NCBI GenBank assembly: GCA_963576565.1
Contig: OY755046.1
Location: forward strand, 49,470,786 to 49,534,785
Length of the DNA stretch: 64,000 nt
Reading direction: 5' to 3'
DNA from: Aspidapion aeneum
Lineage: Eukaryota > Arthropoda > Insecta > Coleoptera > Brentidae
Shown here: positions 1 to 11,689 of the stretch, one piece after another
Numbering within the stretch: position 1 is the first letter of the stretch
Layout of the letters: each line of letters begins with the position of its first letter
The notes under the pieces: model-generated
Seen by the model: only the letters and a program-made list of their open reading frames with translations
Database searches by the model: none
What the model was told of the DNA's origin: nothing
Position numbers and translations under genes: made by a program

Positions 1-400
1 GTTTTTGGTAAATATCTCAGAAACTAAAGCTCCTACGAAGTTTTTGGTTATAACACAATTTATTGAGCAAAATGTAGTCTACTATATTCATATTAATGCG
101 ATGTTCCGTTAAAAAGTTAGCATTAAAAAAAAATTGTCAAAAAACTCTCATTAGCATTAATGAATTTTAACCAAAATCTAATTAGCTCGTTTAGGAGCTA
201 TCGTGTTACGGACAGACATACACACACACGCACAGACAGACATCACGGCGATATTACTAAGAAAGGTCAAAATACACCGAAATAACACATTTTCGGCGTT
301 GTCTCACAATTTTTTTTTGTCGAAACTTTTACCTTCTCTAGCCATCGCTCCACGGGCTAGGAAGGTAAAAATATTTAATTTTGAAAGTATTACAAACCAA
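1..400 (-). repeat. Dispersed repeat with CAGACA-rich segment
   Basis: Non-coding repeat that recurs at 4059-4459 and 8119-8519 as part of the tandem unit. A related stretch lies at 54525-54690 in the opposite orientation and a shorter one near 59950-60000. The shared core reads 'taccttcctagccc' on the minus strand, followed by a 'gaaaatgtgttat' block. A short CAGACA/CACA-rich segment lies at 213-242 next to the hairpin-like 'agctcgtttaggagct'. This layout resembles the ends of non-autonomous elements that carry an internal microsatellite. I do not recognise the family. Confidence 0.5.
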
Positions 401-644
401 CTGCTGCACCTAATTTAAAAACTTATATTTTACCACAAAACGCCACTAAATAAAATCAAACATATCCGATCTAATAGATATGCCTCAATTTCATTTGTTA
501 AAGCACAGCCGAGCGAATTTGTTGCCAAACCAACGGATTGTTTGTGTTCGCCACTCTTTTCACTTGTGTCTGTAAACTAGCAAATTATTAAACAAAATTT
601 GGCTTTAGTATGAACGTCTCAATGCTATCGAAAGGTTTTTCAGC

Positions 645-1173
645 ATTAAGCACTGGGCAGTAAAAACACAAAAAATATATTCTGTATCCTTTGTGGTAAA
701 AGCATCTTTAATTAATACCCGAATCGATCACAGATACAAGATTTAATAGCCAAGATATATATGGGGAAGCAGTAACATCAATTTAGATCCACGATCCGCA
801 TAAGAAGAGGTTACAGCCAGGGTGATATAATAACCCTAAAATTTAACCAGGCCCTAGTAGATGTTTTTAAAAATTTAGATTGGGAAGAAATAGGCATTAG
901 AGTAAACGACAATACTTGAACTACCTAAGATATGCTGATGATATCGCCTTAATAACAAATAAGAAAAAAGAAATAATAAAAATGCTGGAAGAACTGGATA
1001 CAGCAGCTAAAAATATAGGGCTTGAGTATGAACTATACTAAAACTAAAATCGTAAAAAATACAGATGAAGATATCATGGTCAGAATAAACCAAGAGAAAA
1101 TAGAATAAAAGAAAGTCGAGGAATATATGTATATACCTGGGACAAATTATTAAACTAAAAAAAAGAAAACCAA
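645..1173 (+). pseudogene. RTE-type reverse transcriptase fragment, unit copy 1
   Basis: Conceptual translation in shifting frames gives the C-terminal half of an RTE-clade reverse transcriptase. The order is a KHW segment after the first catalytic motif, a degenerate RQGD..SP region near 810-830, the catalytic LRYADDIALIT motif near 920-955, then KMLEELDTAAKNIGL and a KTKIVKNTDED segment. Several frameshifts and stops break it. Immediately upstream (about 611-645) the preceding residues of the same protein lie inverted. At 1173 it runs directly into an oppositely oriented RTE C-terminus. Other copies of the family lie at 41070-42336 and 61236-61745. Non-functional. Confidence 0.8.
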
Positions 1174-1693
1174 ACAGCTTCGATCCATCTTTGGACATAG
1201 GCCTTCCAAAATATCTTCCATTCTTCTCTGTCTCTCGCTGTGTTCATCCCCGTATGTTTCTTCAAATCGTCCGCCCATCTCATTTGGGGTTTTCCTTTAC
1301 ACTTCTTTTATTTTCCGAAGGTCTCCAGTTTACAATACGTTTGTTCCATCGATTGTCTTTCTGTCTGATATTATGACCGGCAAATTTTCATTTTAACTTT
1401 GCTACTTCTCCTCTGATATCCTTTAATTTAGTTTTATTTATTATGCACCCATTCCTTGCATATAACATTTGTCTTTCCATTGATCTTTGGGCTTATGTTA
1501 CCTTATCCATGTTTGATTTTGTAACTGCCAGGTCTGGGATCCATATGTGATTACAGGAAGGATACAATGGTTATACACTTTGTTTTTGAGGTACTGAGAA
1601 TATTTTTTATTTGGTAGTATGTAGCTTAATTTACCGAATGCTGCCCAGGCCAATCTTACTTGTCTTGATTTCAGACGTTTTATTTTTTTAGTT
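1174..1693 (-). pseudogene. RTE-type C-terminal fragment, unit copy 1
   Basis: The minus strand encodes the RTE region after the polymerase: VRLAWAAFGKLSYIL near 1620-1660, NHCILPVITYGSQTW near 1530-1580, then RWNKRIVNWRPSENKRS near 1300-1350 and the element C-terminus near 1180-1200. Internal stops and frameshifts disable it. The W.RI..WRP motif is characteristic of RTE proteins. The fragment is cut at 1693, the tandem-unit breakpoint; in the last unit copy the same protein continues without a break into 9814-10503. Confidence 0.8.
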
Positions 1694-1706
1694 AAATTTT
1701 TAAGTC

Positions 1707-2060
1707 TTATATTTTTTTTAATTTGAAAAATGTTATTTGGCGCCACCTTTTTTCCGAAAAAAAAACAATTTTTCTAAGCTTTTCGTCTGTGGTGGTATTT
1801 TGCTATATTCTCCACACATATTTTCTATGACGCGATTTTGTCCAAAAAGTATTAATTCTTCTGAAATACACCAAACGGCTTTTCTTTCATCTTAAGATTT
1901 GTTAAGCTCTCACTGTATTAGTATTTTCCCATTATCTAGGTATTAGGACGGGCTTAAGCCCCCCAAAATGACCCTGATAGTTGCAATCCTGTTCTAAAGT
2001 TTACAAAAATATATTTTTTATGATTTTAGAGTAAAAAAACATGGTAATATATTTACTACG
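1707..2060. repeat. 354-bp block shared with 5767-6120 and 11837-12190
   Basis: This block at the left end of each tandem unit is repeated almost base for base at 11837-12190, beyond the array's right end (one C/T difference noticed). In the unit it is followed by other repeat sequence. At 11837-12190 it is followed by a mariner. It contains 'cgtctgtggtggtatttt'; degenerate versions of this phrase occur at 11690-11830. No coding potential seen. Confidence 0.85.
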
Positions 2061-2094
2061 AAAAGTTATTTAAAATTTTGGGATTTTTTAATTT

Positions 2095-3460
2095 TTTTAT
2101 ACAGTTTTATCATAGTTCCTATCGGCTTTCCAAAGCTCAGCTCTCTAGCGTTTTTGGAGTCTGCCAAATTTCAGTTTTGTAGCATGTCTGGAAGTACAGT
2201 AGAAGTTTGATGATCTATACATGAGTAAGTGAGTGGCAATTTCGACGATTTTTGAAATTTCGTAACTACTCTACTATTATGGAAATTCATGAAACTTGGA
2301 GGGGTGGTTAACTCTACCCACATAGCACAAAAATCACATCAACGTTATATTAACGTGAACAATAATAACAAAGCTTTTTTTTACTTAAAAATAACCTCAT
2401 AACATGTAATATTAATTTTATTAAATCTACATGCTTAAAGATAACTTAGAAACAAGGAGGAATCAAGCTATGAAAATGTACTTTTTGCTGAAGTTTCTTG
2501 TGCTGTGTATATAACGTGTTTTTTACCCTCGTTATTTTCATGTACCAAATTCACACTTGAAAAGTCCTCCACAACATGTTCTAAAACGCCACTAGATTAA
2601 GACTTCTCAAACCTACTAACTTTCTGCGTCTTTTTTGGTCACGTTTTTTTAATAACATTTTTTTAAATTAAAAGAGACGCGAAAGGAAGTTATAAAAGTT
2701 CACTGGTTTAAGACTACAACACTTCAAGACAATTTTAAAGATGGCGCTCAAGGCAAGACAAAATATCTATTTATCTATCTATATAGATTATGTTCTTTTT
2801 AAAGCTAAACAAGATTTTTTAACAGTAAACACTTTCACAGAATATTAATGTGTCTTTATCAGGTTAGTAACAGATACGTCGTGATCGTGAAGGATCAGGG
2901 ATCAGTTCTTTAAAAGGTTTTTGGAGATTAGAGGCCAAAGACAGCCTGATAGATTTTGTCAAAGTAAAAAATCCCGACAATTGGTGGCGCTGCTGCTAGT
3001 AAAATCTCAAAAACATTCAGTAGAATACCATGCAAGTCGCATTTTAAAATTCGTGTAGAAAAGGCGTGAATCTAATGTGATTTTAACGTAAAAATCACTT
3101 GAAACTAACGTAAAACATTGCTGTCTTAATTTTATAATGGCGTTATTACAACGCAGTTTTTAGCAACGTTATTTTTTATAACGTTAATGATGACCTATTA
3201 AGCTTGTTTTCATATATGAAATAAACGTTTTTTTCTAGCAGCTTTTAAAATCAACGTTTTTTTTTCTTACGCCTTTTTTACGTGTTAAACACGTGATTGT
3301 GCTATGTGGGTATAAAGATCTCCGGTTGGCAAAGTTTGAGTTTCGTACCTCTTTCCAAAGTAGAGTTTTAGATAGACCAAATATGGGCTGAAATGTTTTA
3401 AGAAAAGATGTTACAGCAGTTGCGCGAACTTGGTGGGGCACTGCCGTGCCCCCAGATTTT
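2095..3460. repeat. Dispersed repeat split by a TA-flanked DNA element
   Basis: Flanks 2095-2314 and 3313-3460 together match a repeat at about 18600-19400, sharing 'agctcagctctctagcgtt' and 'gtagagttttaga'. The related copy at 19286 has no insertion, so this interruption at 2315-3312 can be read as an insertion with a TA target. The second unit carries the same arrangement at 6155-7520. The remainder of the unit, 3460-4058, shows no recognisable gene or element. Confidence 0.65.
2317..3310. mobile_element. 994-bp non-autonomous DNA transposon, TA duplication, copy 1
   Basis: The termini are exact inverted repeats: 'CCCACATAGCACAA' at 2317 and its complement ending at 3310, flanked by TA on both sides (2315-2316 and 3311-3312). 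A related repeat at 19286-19287 has the same flanks with one TA and no insertion, which supports the boundaries. The interior has many AACGT(TA) motifs in both orientations near each end (about 2342-2364, 3066-3185 and 3222-3256), resembling subterminal transposase sites. No transposase ORF is present, so it would depend on an enzyme in trans. The superfamily is unassigned. Confidence 0.8.
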
Positions 3461-4704
3461 TTTGCTATAAATGACTTTCCTAAACGCCCTTCATTTCGAT
3501 TGTTTTCAAACCAGAATAAATGCAAGATATAGATAATATTCATAAATTCGTAGAAGCAATTTATTTACTTTTATCGTGTTATCGTCTGACAAATTTGTAT
3601 TAAATATACGCCCAATAAATTTACTATTAATACCTATAATTTCATTTGTACAGAAGTTATTACTCACATAAGACAGTTTTGAAAAATACAGTACCGTTTG
3701 ATAAAGCAAGTTTGTTTTACCAAATAGTCTCGTGCATAAGTAATGGATCCTTGGTTTAGTCACGGTGAGTCAAAATAGTTATTTACCTAACAAGTGCGGA
3801 AAGTTATACATTACCCTACGCGAGCCGTCAAGGATGGTACAGACTAAGGTAACTGATAACGAGTACTGCAACATTCATTATTAGGCAAAATTTTTACTAA
3901 AATGCACATATATTTTTTAAAAATGGGGTTAAAAAAATAACCAAAGTACATAACTTGTACTAAATAATAGTTTAACGAATAACACACAAACAGGTTATAA
4001 AACACTAAATGATCGCCTAGCCTATTAGCACACTTCAAGTGAAGCCATGATAGCCATAGTTTTTGGTAAATATCTCAGAAACTAAAGCTCCTACGAAGTT
4101 TTTGGTTATAACACAATTTATTGAGCAAAATGTAGTCTACTATATTCATATTAATGCGATGTTCCGTTAAAAAGTTAGCATTAAAAAAAAAATTGTCAAA
4201 AAACTCTCATTAGCATTAATGAATTTTAACCAAAATCTAATTAGCTCGTTTAGGAGCTATCGTGTTACGGACAGACATACACACACACGCACAGACAGAC
4301 ATCACGGCGATATTACTAAGAAAGGTCAAAATACACCGAAATAACACATTTTCGGCGTTGTCTCACAATTTTTTTTTGTCGAAACTTTTACCTTCTCTAG
4401 CCATCGCTCCACGGGCTAGGAAGGTAAAAATATTTAATTTTGAAAGTATTACAAACCAACTGCTGCACCTAATTTAAAAACTTATATTTTACCACAAAAC
4501 GCCACTAAATAAAATCAAACATATCCGATCTAATAGATATGCCTCAATTTCATTTGTTAAAGCACAGCCGAGCGAATTTGTTGCCAAACCAACGGATTGT
4601 TTGTGTTCGCCACTCTTTTCACTTGTGTCTGTAAACTAGCAAATTATTAAACAAAATTTGGCTTTAGTATGAACGTCTCAATGCTATCGAAAGGTTTTTT
4701 CAGC

Positions 4705-5233
4705 ATTAAGCACTGGGCAGTAAAAACACAAAAAATATATTCTGTATCCTTTGTGGTAAAAGCATCTTTAATTAATACCCGAATCGATCACAGATACAAG
4801 ATTTAATAGCCAAGATATATATGGGGAAGCAGTAACATCAATTTAGATCCACGATCCGCATAAGAAGAGGTTACAGCCAGGGTGATATAATAACCCTAAA
4901 ATTTAACCAGGCCCTAGTAGATGTTTTTAAAAATTTAGATTGGGAAGAAATAGGCATTAGAGTAAACGACAATACTTGAACTACCTAAGATATGCTGATG
5001 ATATCGCCTTAATAACAAATAAGAAAAAAGAAATAATAAAAATGCTGGAAGAACTGGATACAGCAGCTAAAAATATAGGGCTTGAGTATGAACTATACTA
5101 AAACTAAAATCGTAAAAAATACAGATGAAGATATCATGGTCAGAATAAACCAAGAGAAAATAGAATAAAAGAAAGTCGAGGAATATATGTATATACCTGG
5201 GACAAATTATTAAACTAAAAAAAAGAAAACCAA
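4705..5233 (+). pseudogene. RTE-type reverse transcriptase fragment, unit copy 2
   Basis: Tandem-unit copy of the fragment at 645-1173, with the same frameshifts and the YADD motif near 4990-5010. Confidence 0.8.
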
Positions 5234-5753
5234 ACAGCTTCGATCCATCTTTGGACATAGGCCTTCCAAAATATCTTCCATTCTTCTCTGTCTCTCGCTG
5301 TGTTCATCCCCGTATGTTTCTTCAAATCGTCCGCCCATCTCATTTGGGGTTTTCCTTTACACTTCTTTTATTTTCCGAAGGTCTCCAGTTTACAATACGT
5401 TTGTTCCATCGATTGTCTTTCTGTCTGATATTATGACCGGCAAATTTTCATTTTAACTTTGCTACTTCTCCTCTGATATCCTTTAATTTAGTTTTATTTA
5501 TTATGCACCCATTCCTTGCATATAACATTTGTCTTTCCATTGATCTTTGGGCTTATGTTACCTTATCCATGTTTGATTTTGTAACTGCCAGGTCTGGGAT
5601 CCATATGTGATTACAGGAAGGATACAATGGTTATACACTTTGTTTTTGAGGTACTGAGAATATTTTTTATTTGGTAGTATGTAGCTTAATTTACCGAATG
5701 CTGCCCAGGCCAATCTTACTTGTCTTGATTTCAGACGTTTTATTTTTTTAGTT
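5234..5753 (-). pseudogene. RTE-type C-terminal fragment, unit copy 2
   Basis: Tandem-unit copy of the fragment at 1174-1693, cut at the unit junction 5753/5754. Confidence 0.8.
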
Positions 5754-6376
5754 AAATTTTTAAGTCTTATATTTTTTTTAATTTGAAAAATGTTATTTGG
5801 CGCCACCTTTTTTCCGAAAAAAAAACAATTTTTCTAAGCTTTTCGTCTGTGGTGGTATTTTGCTATATTCTCCACACATATTTTCTATGACGCGATTTTG
5901 TCCAAAAAGTATTAATTCTTCTGAAATACACCAAACGGCTTTTCTTTCATCTTAAGATTTGTTAAGCTCTCACTGTATTAGTATTTTCCCATTATCTAGG
6001 TATTAGGACGGGCTTAAGCCCCCCAAAATGACCCTGATAGTTGCAATCCTGTTCTAAAGTTTACAAAAATATATTTTTTATGATTTTAGAGTAAAAAAAC
6101 ATGGTAATATATTTACTACGAAAAGTTATTTAAAATTTTGGGATTTTTTAATTTTTTTATACAGTTTTATCATAGTTCCTATCGGCTTTCCAAAGCTCAG
6201 CTCTCTAGCGTTTTTGGAGTCTGCCAAATTTCAGTTTTGTAGCATGTCTGGAAGTACAGTAGAAGTTTGATGATCTATACATGAGTAAGTGAGTGGCAAT
6301 TTCGACGATTTTTGAAATTTCGTAACTACTCTACTATTATGGAAATTCATGAAACTTGGAGGGGTGGTTAACTCTA

Positions 6377-7370
6377 CCCACATAGCACAAAAATCACATC
6401 AACGTTATATTAACGTGAACAATAATAACAAAGCTTTTTTTTACTTAAAAATAACCTCATAACATGTAATATTAATTTTATTAAATCTACATGCTTAAAG
6501 ATAACTTAGAAACAAGGAGGAATCAAGCTATGAAAATGTACTTTTTGCTGAAGTTTCTTGTGCTGTGTATATAACGTGTTTTTTACCCTCGTTATTTTCA
6601 TGTACCAAATTCACACTTGAAAAGTCCTCCACAACATGTTCTAAAACGCCACTAGATTAAGACTTCTCAAACCTACTAACTTTCTGCGTCTTTTTTGGTC
6701 ACGTTTTTTTAATAACATTTTTTTAAATTAAAAGAGACGCGAAAGGAAGTTATAAAAGTTCACTGGTTTAAGACTACAACACTTCAAGACAATTTTAAAG
6801 ATGGCGCTCAAGGCAAGACAAAATATCTATTTATCTATCTATATAGATTATGTTCTTTTTAAAGCTAAACAAGATTTTTTAACAGTAAACACTTTCACAG
6901 AATATTAATGTGTCTTTATCAGGTTAGTAACAGATACGTCGTGATCGTGAAGGATCAGGGATCAGTTCTTTAAAAGGTTTTTGGAGATTAGAGGCCAAAG
7001 ACAGCCTGATAGATTTTGTCAAAGTAAAAAATCCCGACAATTGGTGGCGCTGCTGCTAGTAAAATCTCAAAAACATTCAGTAGAATACCATGCAAGTCGC
7101 ATTTTAAAATTCGTGTAGAAAAGGCGTGAATCTAATGTGATTTTAACGTAAAAATCACTTGAAACTAACGTAAAACATTGCTGTCTTAATTTTATAATGG
7201 CGTTATTACAACGCAGTTTTTAGCAACGTTATTTTTTATAACGTTAATGATGACCTATTAAGCTTGTTTTCATATATGAAATAAACGTTTTTTTCTAGCA
7301 GCTTTTAAAATCAACGTTTTTTTTTCTTACGCCTTTTTTACGTGTTAAACACGTGATTGTGCTATGTGGG
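6377..7370. mobile_element. 994-bp TA-flanked DNA transposon, copy 2
   Basis: Tandem-unit copy of the element at 2317-3310, with the same 14-bp inverted termini and flanking TA (6375-6376 and 7371-7372). It was duplicated with the unit rather than inserted separately. Confidence 0.8.
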
Positions 7371-8764
7371 TATAAAGATCTCCGGTTGGCAAAGTTTGAG
7401 TTTCGTACCTCTTTCCAAAGTAGAGTTTTAGATAGACCAAATATGGGCTGAAATGTTTTAAGAAAAGATGTTACAGCAGTTGCGCGAACTTGGTGGGGCA
7501 CTGCCGTGCCCCCAGATTTTTTTGCTATAAATGACTTTCCTAAACGCCCTTCATTTCGATTGTTTTCAAACCAGAATAAATGCAAGATATAGATAATATT
7601 CATAAATTCGTAGAAGCAATTTATTTACTTTTATCGTGTTATCGTCTGACAAATTTGTATTAAATATACGCCCAATAAATTTACTATTAATACCTATAAT
7701 TTCATTTGTACAGAAGTTATTACTCACATAAGACAGTTTTGAAAAATACAGTACCGTTTGATAAAGCAAGTTTGTTTTACCAAATAGTCTCGTGCATAAG
7801 TAATGGATCCTTGGTTTAGTCACGGTGAGTCAAAATAGTTATTTACCTAACAAGTGCGGAAAGTTATACATTACCCTACGCGAGCCGTCAAGGATGGTAC
7901 AGACTAAGGTAACTGATAACGAGTACTGCAACATTCATTATTAGGCAAAATTTTTACTAAAATGCACATATATTTTTTAAAAATGGGGTTAAAAAAATAA
8001 CCAAAGTACATAACTTGTACTAAATAATAGTTTAACGAATAACACACAAACAGGTTATAAAACACTAAATGATCGCCTAGCCTATTAGCACACTTCAAGT
8101 GAAGCCATGATAGCCATAGTTTTTGGTAAATATCTCAGAAACTAAAGCTCCTACGAAGTTTTTGGTTATAACACAATTTATTGAGCAAAATGTAGTCTAC
8201 TATATTCATATTAATGCGATGTTCCGTTAAAAAGTTAGCATTAAAAAAAAAATTGTCAAAAAACTCTCATTAGCATTAATGAATTTTAACCAAAATCTAA
8301 TTAGCTCGTTTAGGAGCTATCGTGTTACGGACAGACATACACACACACGCACAGACAGACATCACGGCGATATTACTAAGAAAGGTCAAAATACACCGAA
8401 ATAACACATTTTCGGCGTTGTCTCACAATTTTTTTTTGTCGAAACTTTTACCTTCTCTAGCCATCGCTCCACGGGCTAGGAAGGTAAAAATATTTAATTT
8501 TGAAAGTATTACAAACCAACTGCTGCACCTAATTTAAAAACTTATATTTTACCACAAAACGCCACTAAATAAAATCAAACATATCCGATCTAATAGATAT
8601 GCCTCAATTTCATTTGTTAAAGCACAGCCGAGCGAATTTGTTGCCAAACCAACGGATTGTTTGTGTTCGCCACTCTTTTCACTTGTGTCTGTAAACTAGC
8701 AAATTATTAAACAAAATTTGGCTTTAGTATGAACGTCTCAATGCTATCGAAAGGTTTTTTCAGC

Positions 8765-9293
8765 ATTAAGCACTGGGCAGTAAAAACACAAAAAATATAT
8801 TCTGTATCCTTTGTGGTAAAAGCATCTTTAATTAATACCCGAATCGATCACAGATACAAGATTTAATAGCCAAGATATATATGGGGAAGCAGTAACATCA
8901 ATTTAGATCCACGATCCGCATAAGAAGAGGTTACAGCCAGGGTGATATAATAACCCTAAAATTTAACCAGGCCCTAGTAGATGTTTTTAAAAATTTAGAT
9001 TGGGAAGAAATAGGCATTAGAGTAAACGACAATACTTGAACTACCTAAGATATGCTGATGATATCGCCTTAATAACAAATAAGAAAAAAGAAATAATAAA
9101 AATGCTGGAAGAACTGGATACAGCAGCTAAAAATATAGGGCTTGAGTATGAACTATACTAAAACTAAAATCGTAAAAAATACAGATGAAGATATCATGGT
9201 CAGAATAAACCAAGAGAAAATAGAATAAAAGAAAGTCGAGGAATATATGTATATACCTGGGACAAATTATTAAACTAAAAAAAAGAAAACCAA
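8765..9293 (+). pseudogene. RTE-type reverse transcriptase fragment, unit copy 3
   Basis: Third tandem-unit copy of the fragment at 645-1173. It abuts the minus-strand RTE that is continuous from 9294 to 10503. Confidence 0.8.
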
Positions 9294-10127
9294 ACAGCTT
9301 CGATCCATCTTTGGACATAGGCCTTCCAAAATATCTTCCATTCTTCTCTGTCTCTCGCTGTGTTCATCCCCGTATGTTTCTTCAAATCGTCCGCCCATCT
9401 CATTTGGGGTTTTCCTTTACACTTCTTTTATTTTCCGAAGGTCTCCAGTTTACAATACGTTTGTTCCATCGATTGTCTTTCTGTCTGATATTATGACCGG
9501 CAAATTTTCATTTTAACTTTGCTACTTCTCCTCTGATATCCTTTAATTTAGTTTTATTTATTATGCACCCATTCCTTGCATATAACATTTGTCTTTCCAT
9601 TGATCTTTGGGCTTATGTTACCTTATCCATGTTTGATTTTGTAACTGCCAGGTCTGGGATCCATATGTGATTACAGGAAGGATACAATGGTTATACACTT
9701 TGTTTTTGAGGTACTGAGAATATTTTTTATTTGGTAGTATGTAGCTTAATTTACCGAATGCTGCCCAGGCCAATCTTACTTGTCTTGATTTCAGACGTTT
9801 TATTTTTTTAGTTTAATAATAATTTAACCCAGATATCTACTTCTATTCTTTCTTGGTTTATTCTGATCGTGATATTTTCATCTGTGTTTATTATGATTTT
9901 AGTATGAGTGTAGTTCATAATTTCATAGAATTTTTATCAGTTCTTAGATGGTTCAAGTATTGTCCTTTTACTTTGATGCTTATTTTTTTTCAATTTAAGT
10001 TTTTAAAAACATCTTCTAGAGCCTGGTTGAATAGTTTACGGAATTATGTTTCAACCCTCTCTGACACCTCTTCTTATGCGGATTGGCTTGGTTCCTTCAT
10101 GGATTGTAATTGCTGTTGTTGCTTCGC

Positions 10128-10168
<41 letters not shown>

Positions 10169-10503
10169 CCTATATACCTATGTATGTAAGTCTGTGTATC
10201 CGTATTCTATTAGGCTATTAATTAAAGATGGTTTCACTGTCCAGTGCTTAATGCTATCGAAAGCTTTTTCAACGTCTATAAACGCAATATATAATAGAAT
10301 GTTGTATTCGTTGGCACGTTCTATTAGGATTTTCATGGTTAATAGGTGGTCAACTGTACTGAAAACTTTTTTGAAGCCTGCTTGTTTTTCTGGTTGATAT
10401 CTATCAAATTTTGTTGTTAGTCTATTTGTTATAGGTCGATAGCTTTTTAGGTCTACTCCATCGCGTTTCTTTTGTAGAATAATGGTTACTGATTCTTTTC
10501 CTT
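9294..10503 (-). pseudogene. RTE-type 3' half, continuous across the array edge
   Basis: Read on the minus strand from 10503, the product starts in the finger region (KKRDGVDLKSYRPIT), passes QAGFKKVFSTVDHLLTMKI and the first catalytic segment FIDVEKAFDSIKHW near 10240-10285, and is interrupted by an (AT)n tract at 10130-10166. It loses the YADD region, resumes at NTDENITIRINQE near 9850-9890, and crosses 9813 without a break into the VRLAWAAFGKLSY tail shared with the tandem units. This shows the third unit keeps the ancestral junction. Several frameshifts and stops; the 5' part including the endonuclease is missing. Confidence 0.8.
10130..10166. repeat. (AT)n microsatellite inside an RTE relic
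   Basis: About 18 AT repeats on the site where other RTE copies read a short 'gatatatatgggg'. Confidence 0.95.
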
Positions 10504-10800
10504 ATCATACTGCCTATAAAATACCTTGGTTGCTTTGGTGTTACCATGGCGTATCTGTAAAATTTTAAATAAAAATGTTAAAAAACTATTTTTAGTTTAT
10601 TTTTCTAACCCTTGTTGAAAATCAAATCTAACTTACACTTTAATGCTTGTCAGAACTCCGCTACGCGTCGTTCACTTAATAACATTTGCGTGCGGAAAAA
10701 CCGATTTTCTGGAATTGTTAGGAAAATAGCCGTTTAACACAATATATTGTGCTAAAAACAGAATCTATTTCTGTTCTCATTTTAACAATTATTTTTTTAG
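10504..10800. other. Gene-free stretch, possible intron end
   Basis: No ORF or repeat recognised. The last 25 bases are pyrimidine-rich and end in 'atttttttag', which fits a 3' splice site for the exon that follows. Confidence 0.4.
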
Positions 10801-11066
10801 GTCACCCCACACCAGGACAACCACCGCGTCACCCTCATCATGGACCCCCTTATCACGGAGCCCCACTACCATCTGGTCCTTCGCCGCCATGGGGACACCC
10901 TCATCCACCACCACCTCATCACAGACCCCTACCACCTGGTCCGGCACCTCCATGGGGTCGTCCCCCACCACCGCATCATTCTACTCCGCCATGGGGCCTT
11001 CCCCCTTGCCAACATCCGTTTTCCAATCCAGGTTGTTCCAGCTGTAATGGATGGAAGTGGCATTAA
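10801..11066 (+). CDS. Pro/His-rich protein, candidate terminal exon
   Basis: An 87-codon open stretch ending in TAA at 11064. The product is strongly biased to Pro, His and Gly. It contains three PPWG repeats, each followed by a P- and H-rich spacer, then a short C-terminal segment with three cysteines (CQHP..., PGCSSC) and WKWH. No ATG opens this frame. Directly upstream is a polypyrimidine tract and AG, so I read it as the last exon of a spliced gene whose earlier exons lie elsewhere. Its base composition is far more GC-rich than its surroundings. Low-complexity secreted or cuticle-type proteins have such composition, but I do not recognise the gene. It could also be a fragment captured by a mobile element. 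The other long frames here are shadows of the repeat. Confidence 0.5.
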
Positions 11067-11689
11067 GTAATATGTTTATAGTAGGTAGTACCTACCTACC
11101 AATCAGATAATTTTGAATTTGAATTGTCTTTAATAATAATTTAATATAATTTCAAGTACTTTAGACAATTTTATTGTGGCAGGTAACTATAGCTACTGGC
11201 GTAACTACAGAGGGGCCTGGGAAGGTCGGGCCCCCCAAGAGCTTTCCAGCCCCCCCCCCCAGAAAAAATTAGCAACCAAATATAGTACTCGAAAAAAAGC
11301 ATTCCAAACGAATAAAATATAGCATTTTTAGTACATCTAGGATGAATTCTAAATTTATTCCATACTCAGCCCACTTTTTTAATTTTGGTAAGCATGTTCC
11401 TGACGCTGTATATCTGTCTAAATCTTAGTTTAATAGCTCCAAAATTTAGACAATAATTACAACTAAATTTTGTTTTTGGTTACCTGGTGCTAGGAAAAAT
11501 ATATAAAGATTTTTGTCCTAATCATACCAACCAATTTTCTTAAAATATTCTCAAAAACGGTCTCGTCCTCAGAAGGGGATGATGGTAGACTAAGAGATCG
11601 AACAAATTGGAAAGTCGATAAATTAAAGGTGATAAAAACTGAAAAGGAAAACCGAAATTATTTCTATTTTTCGATAAGTTTTGCCTGTA
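11067..11689. other. Gene-free flank with C-run and possible MITE end
   Basis: A 'tactggcgtaactacag' motif at about 11193-11210 followed by a C-rich stretch (a 13-base C run near 11250) resembles the ends of CAGTGGCG-type MITEs such as 36283-36463, but no matching second terminus was found. 'taataataattt' near 11130 could serve for polyadenylation of the preceding exon. Nothing else recognised. Confidence 0.3.

Larger units (their letters stand above)
1..9813. repeat. 4,060-bp direct tandem array
   Basis: Full units are 1694-5753 and 5754-9813, and 1-1693 is the right part of a further unit that starts before the window. Where compared by eye the copies are identical except for one-base length changes in homopolymers (the poly-A near 125 and the poly-T near 637). 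The array ends at 9813: 'tttttttagtt' continues into new sequence there, whereas in the earlier copies it continues at 1694 and 5754 into the next unit. Each unit holds a dispersed repeat, opposed RTE fragments and a TA-flanked DNA element. It could be a very recent tandem amplification or an assembly duplication. Confidence 0.95.

Noticed and set aside
203..418. 71-codon frame repeated in all three tandem units
   Set aside because: Its repetition comes from the DNA duplication; the translation covers microsatellite-like and dispersed repeat sequence with no domain.
10789..11070. Alternative frames over the Pro/His-rich exon on both strands
   Set aside because: They mirror the same biased codons; only the frame ending at 11066 gives a coherent repeat pattern and follows the acceptor-like site in phase.
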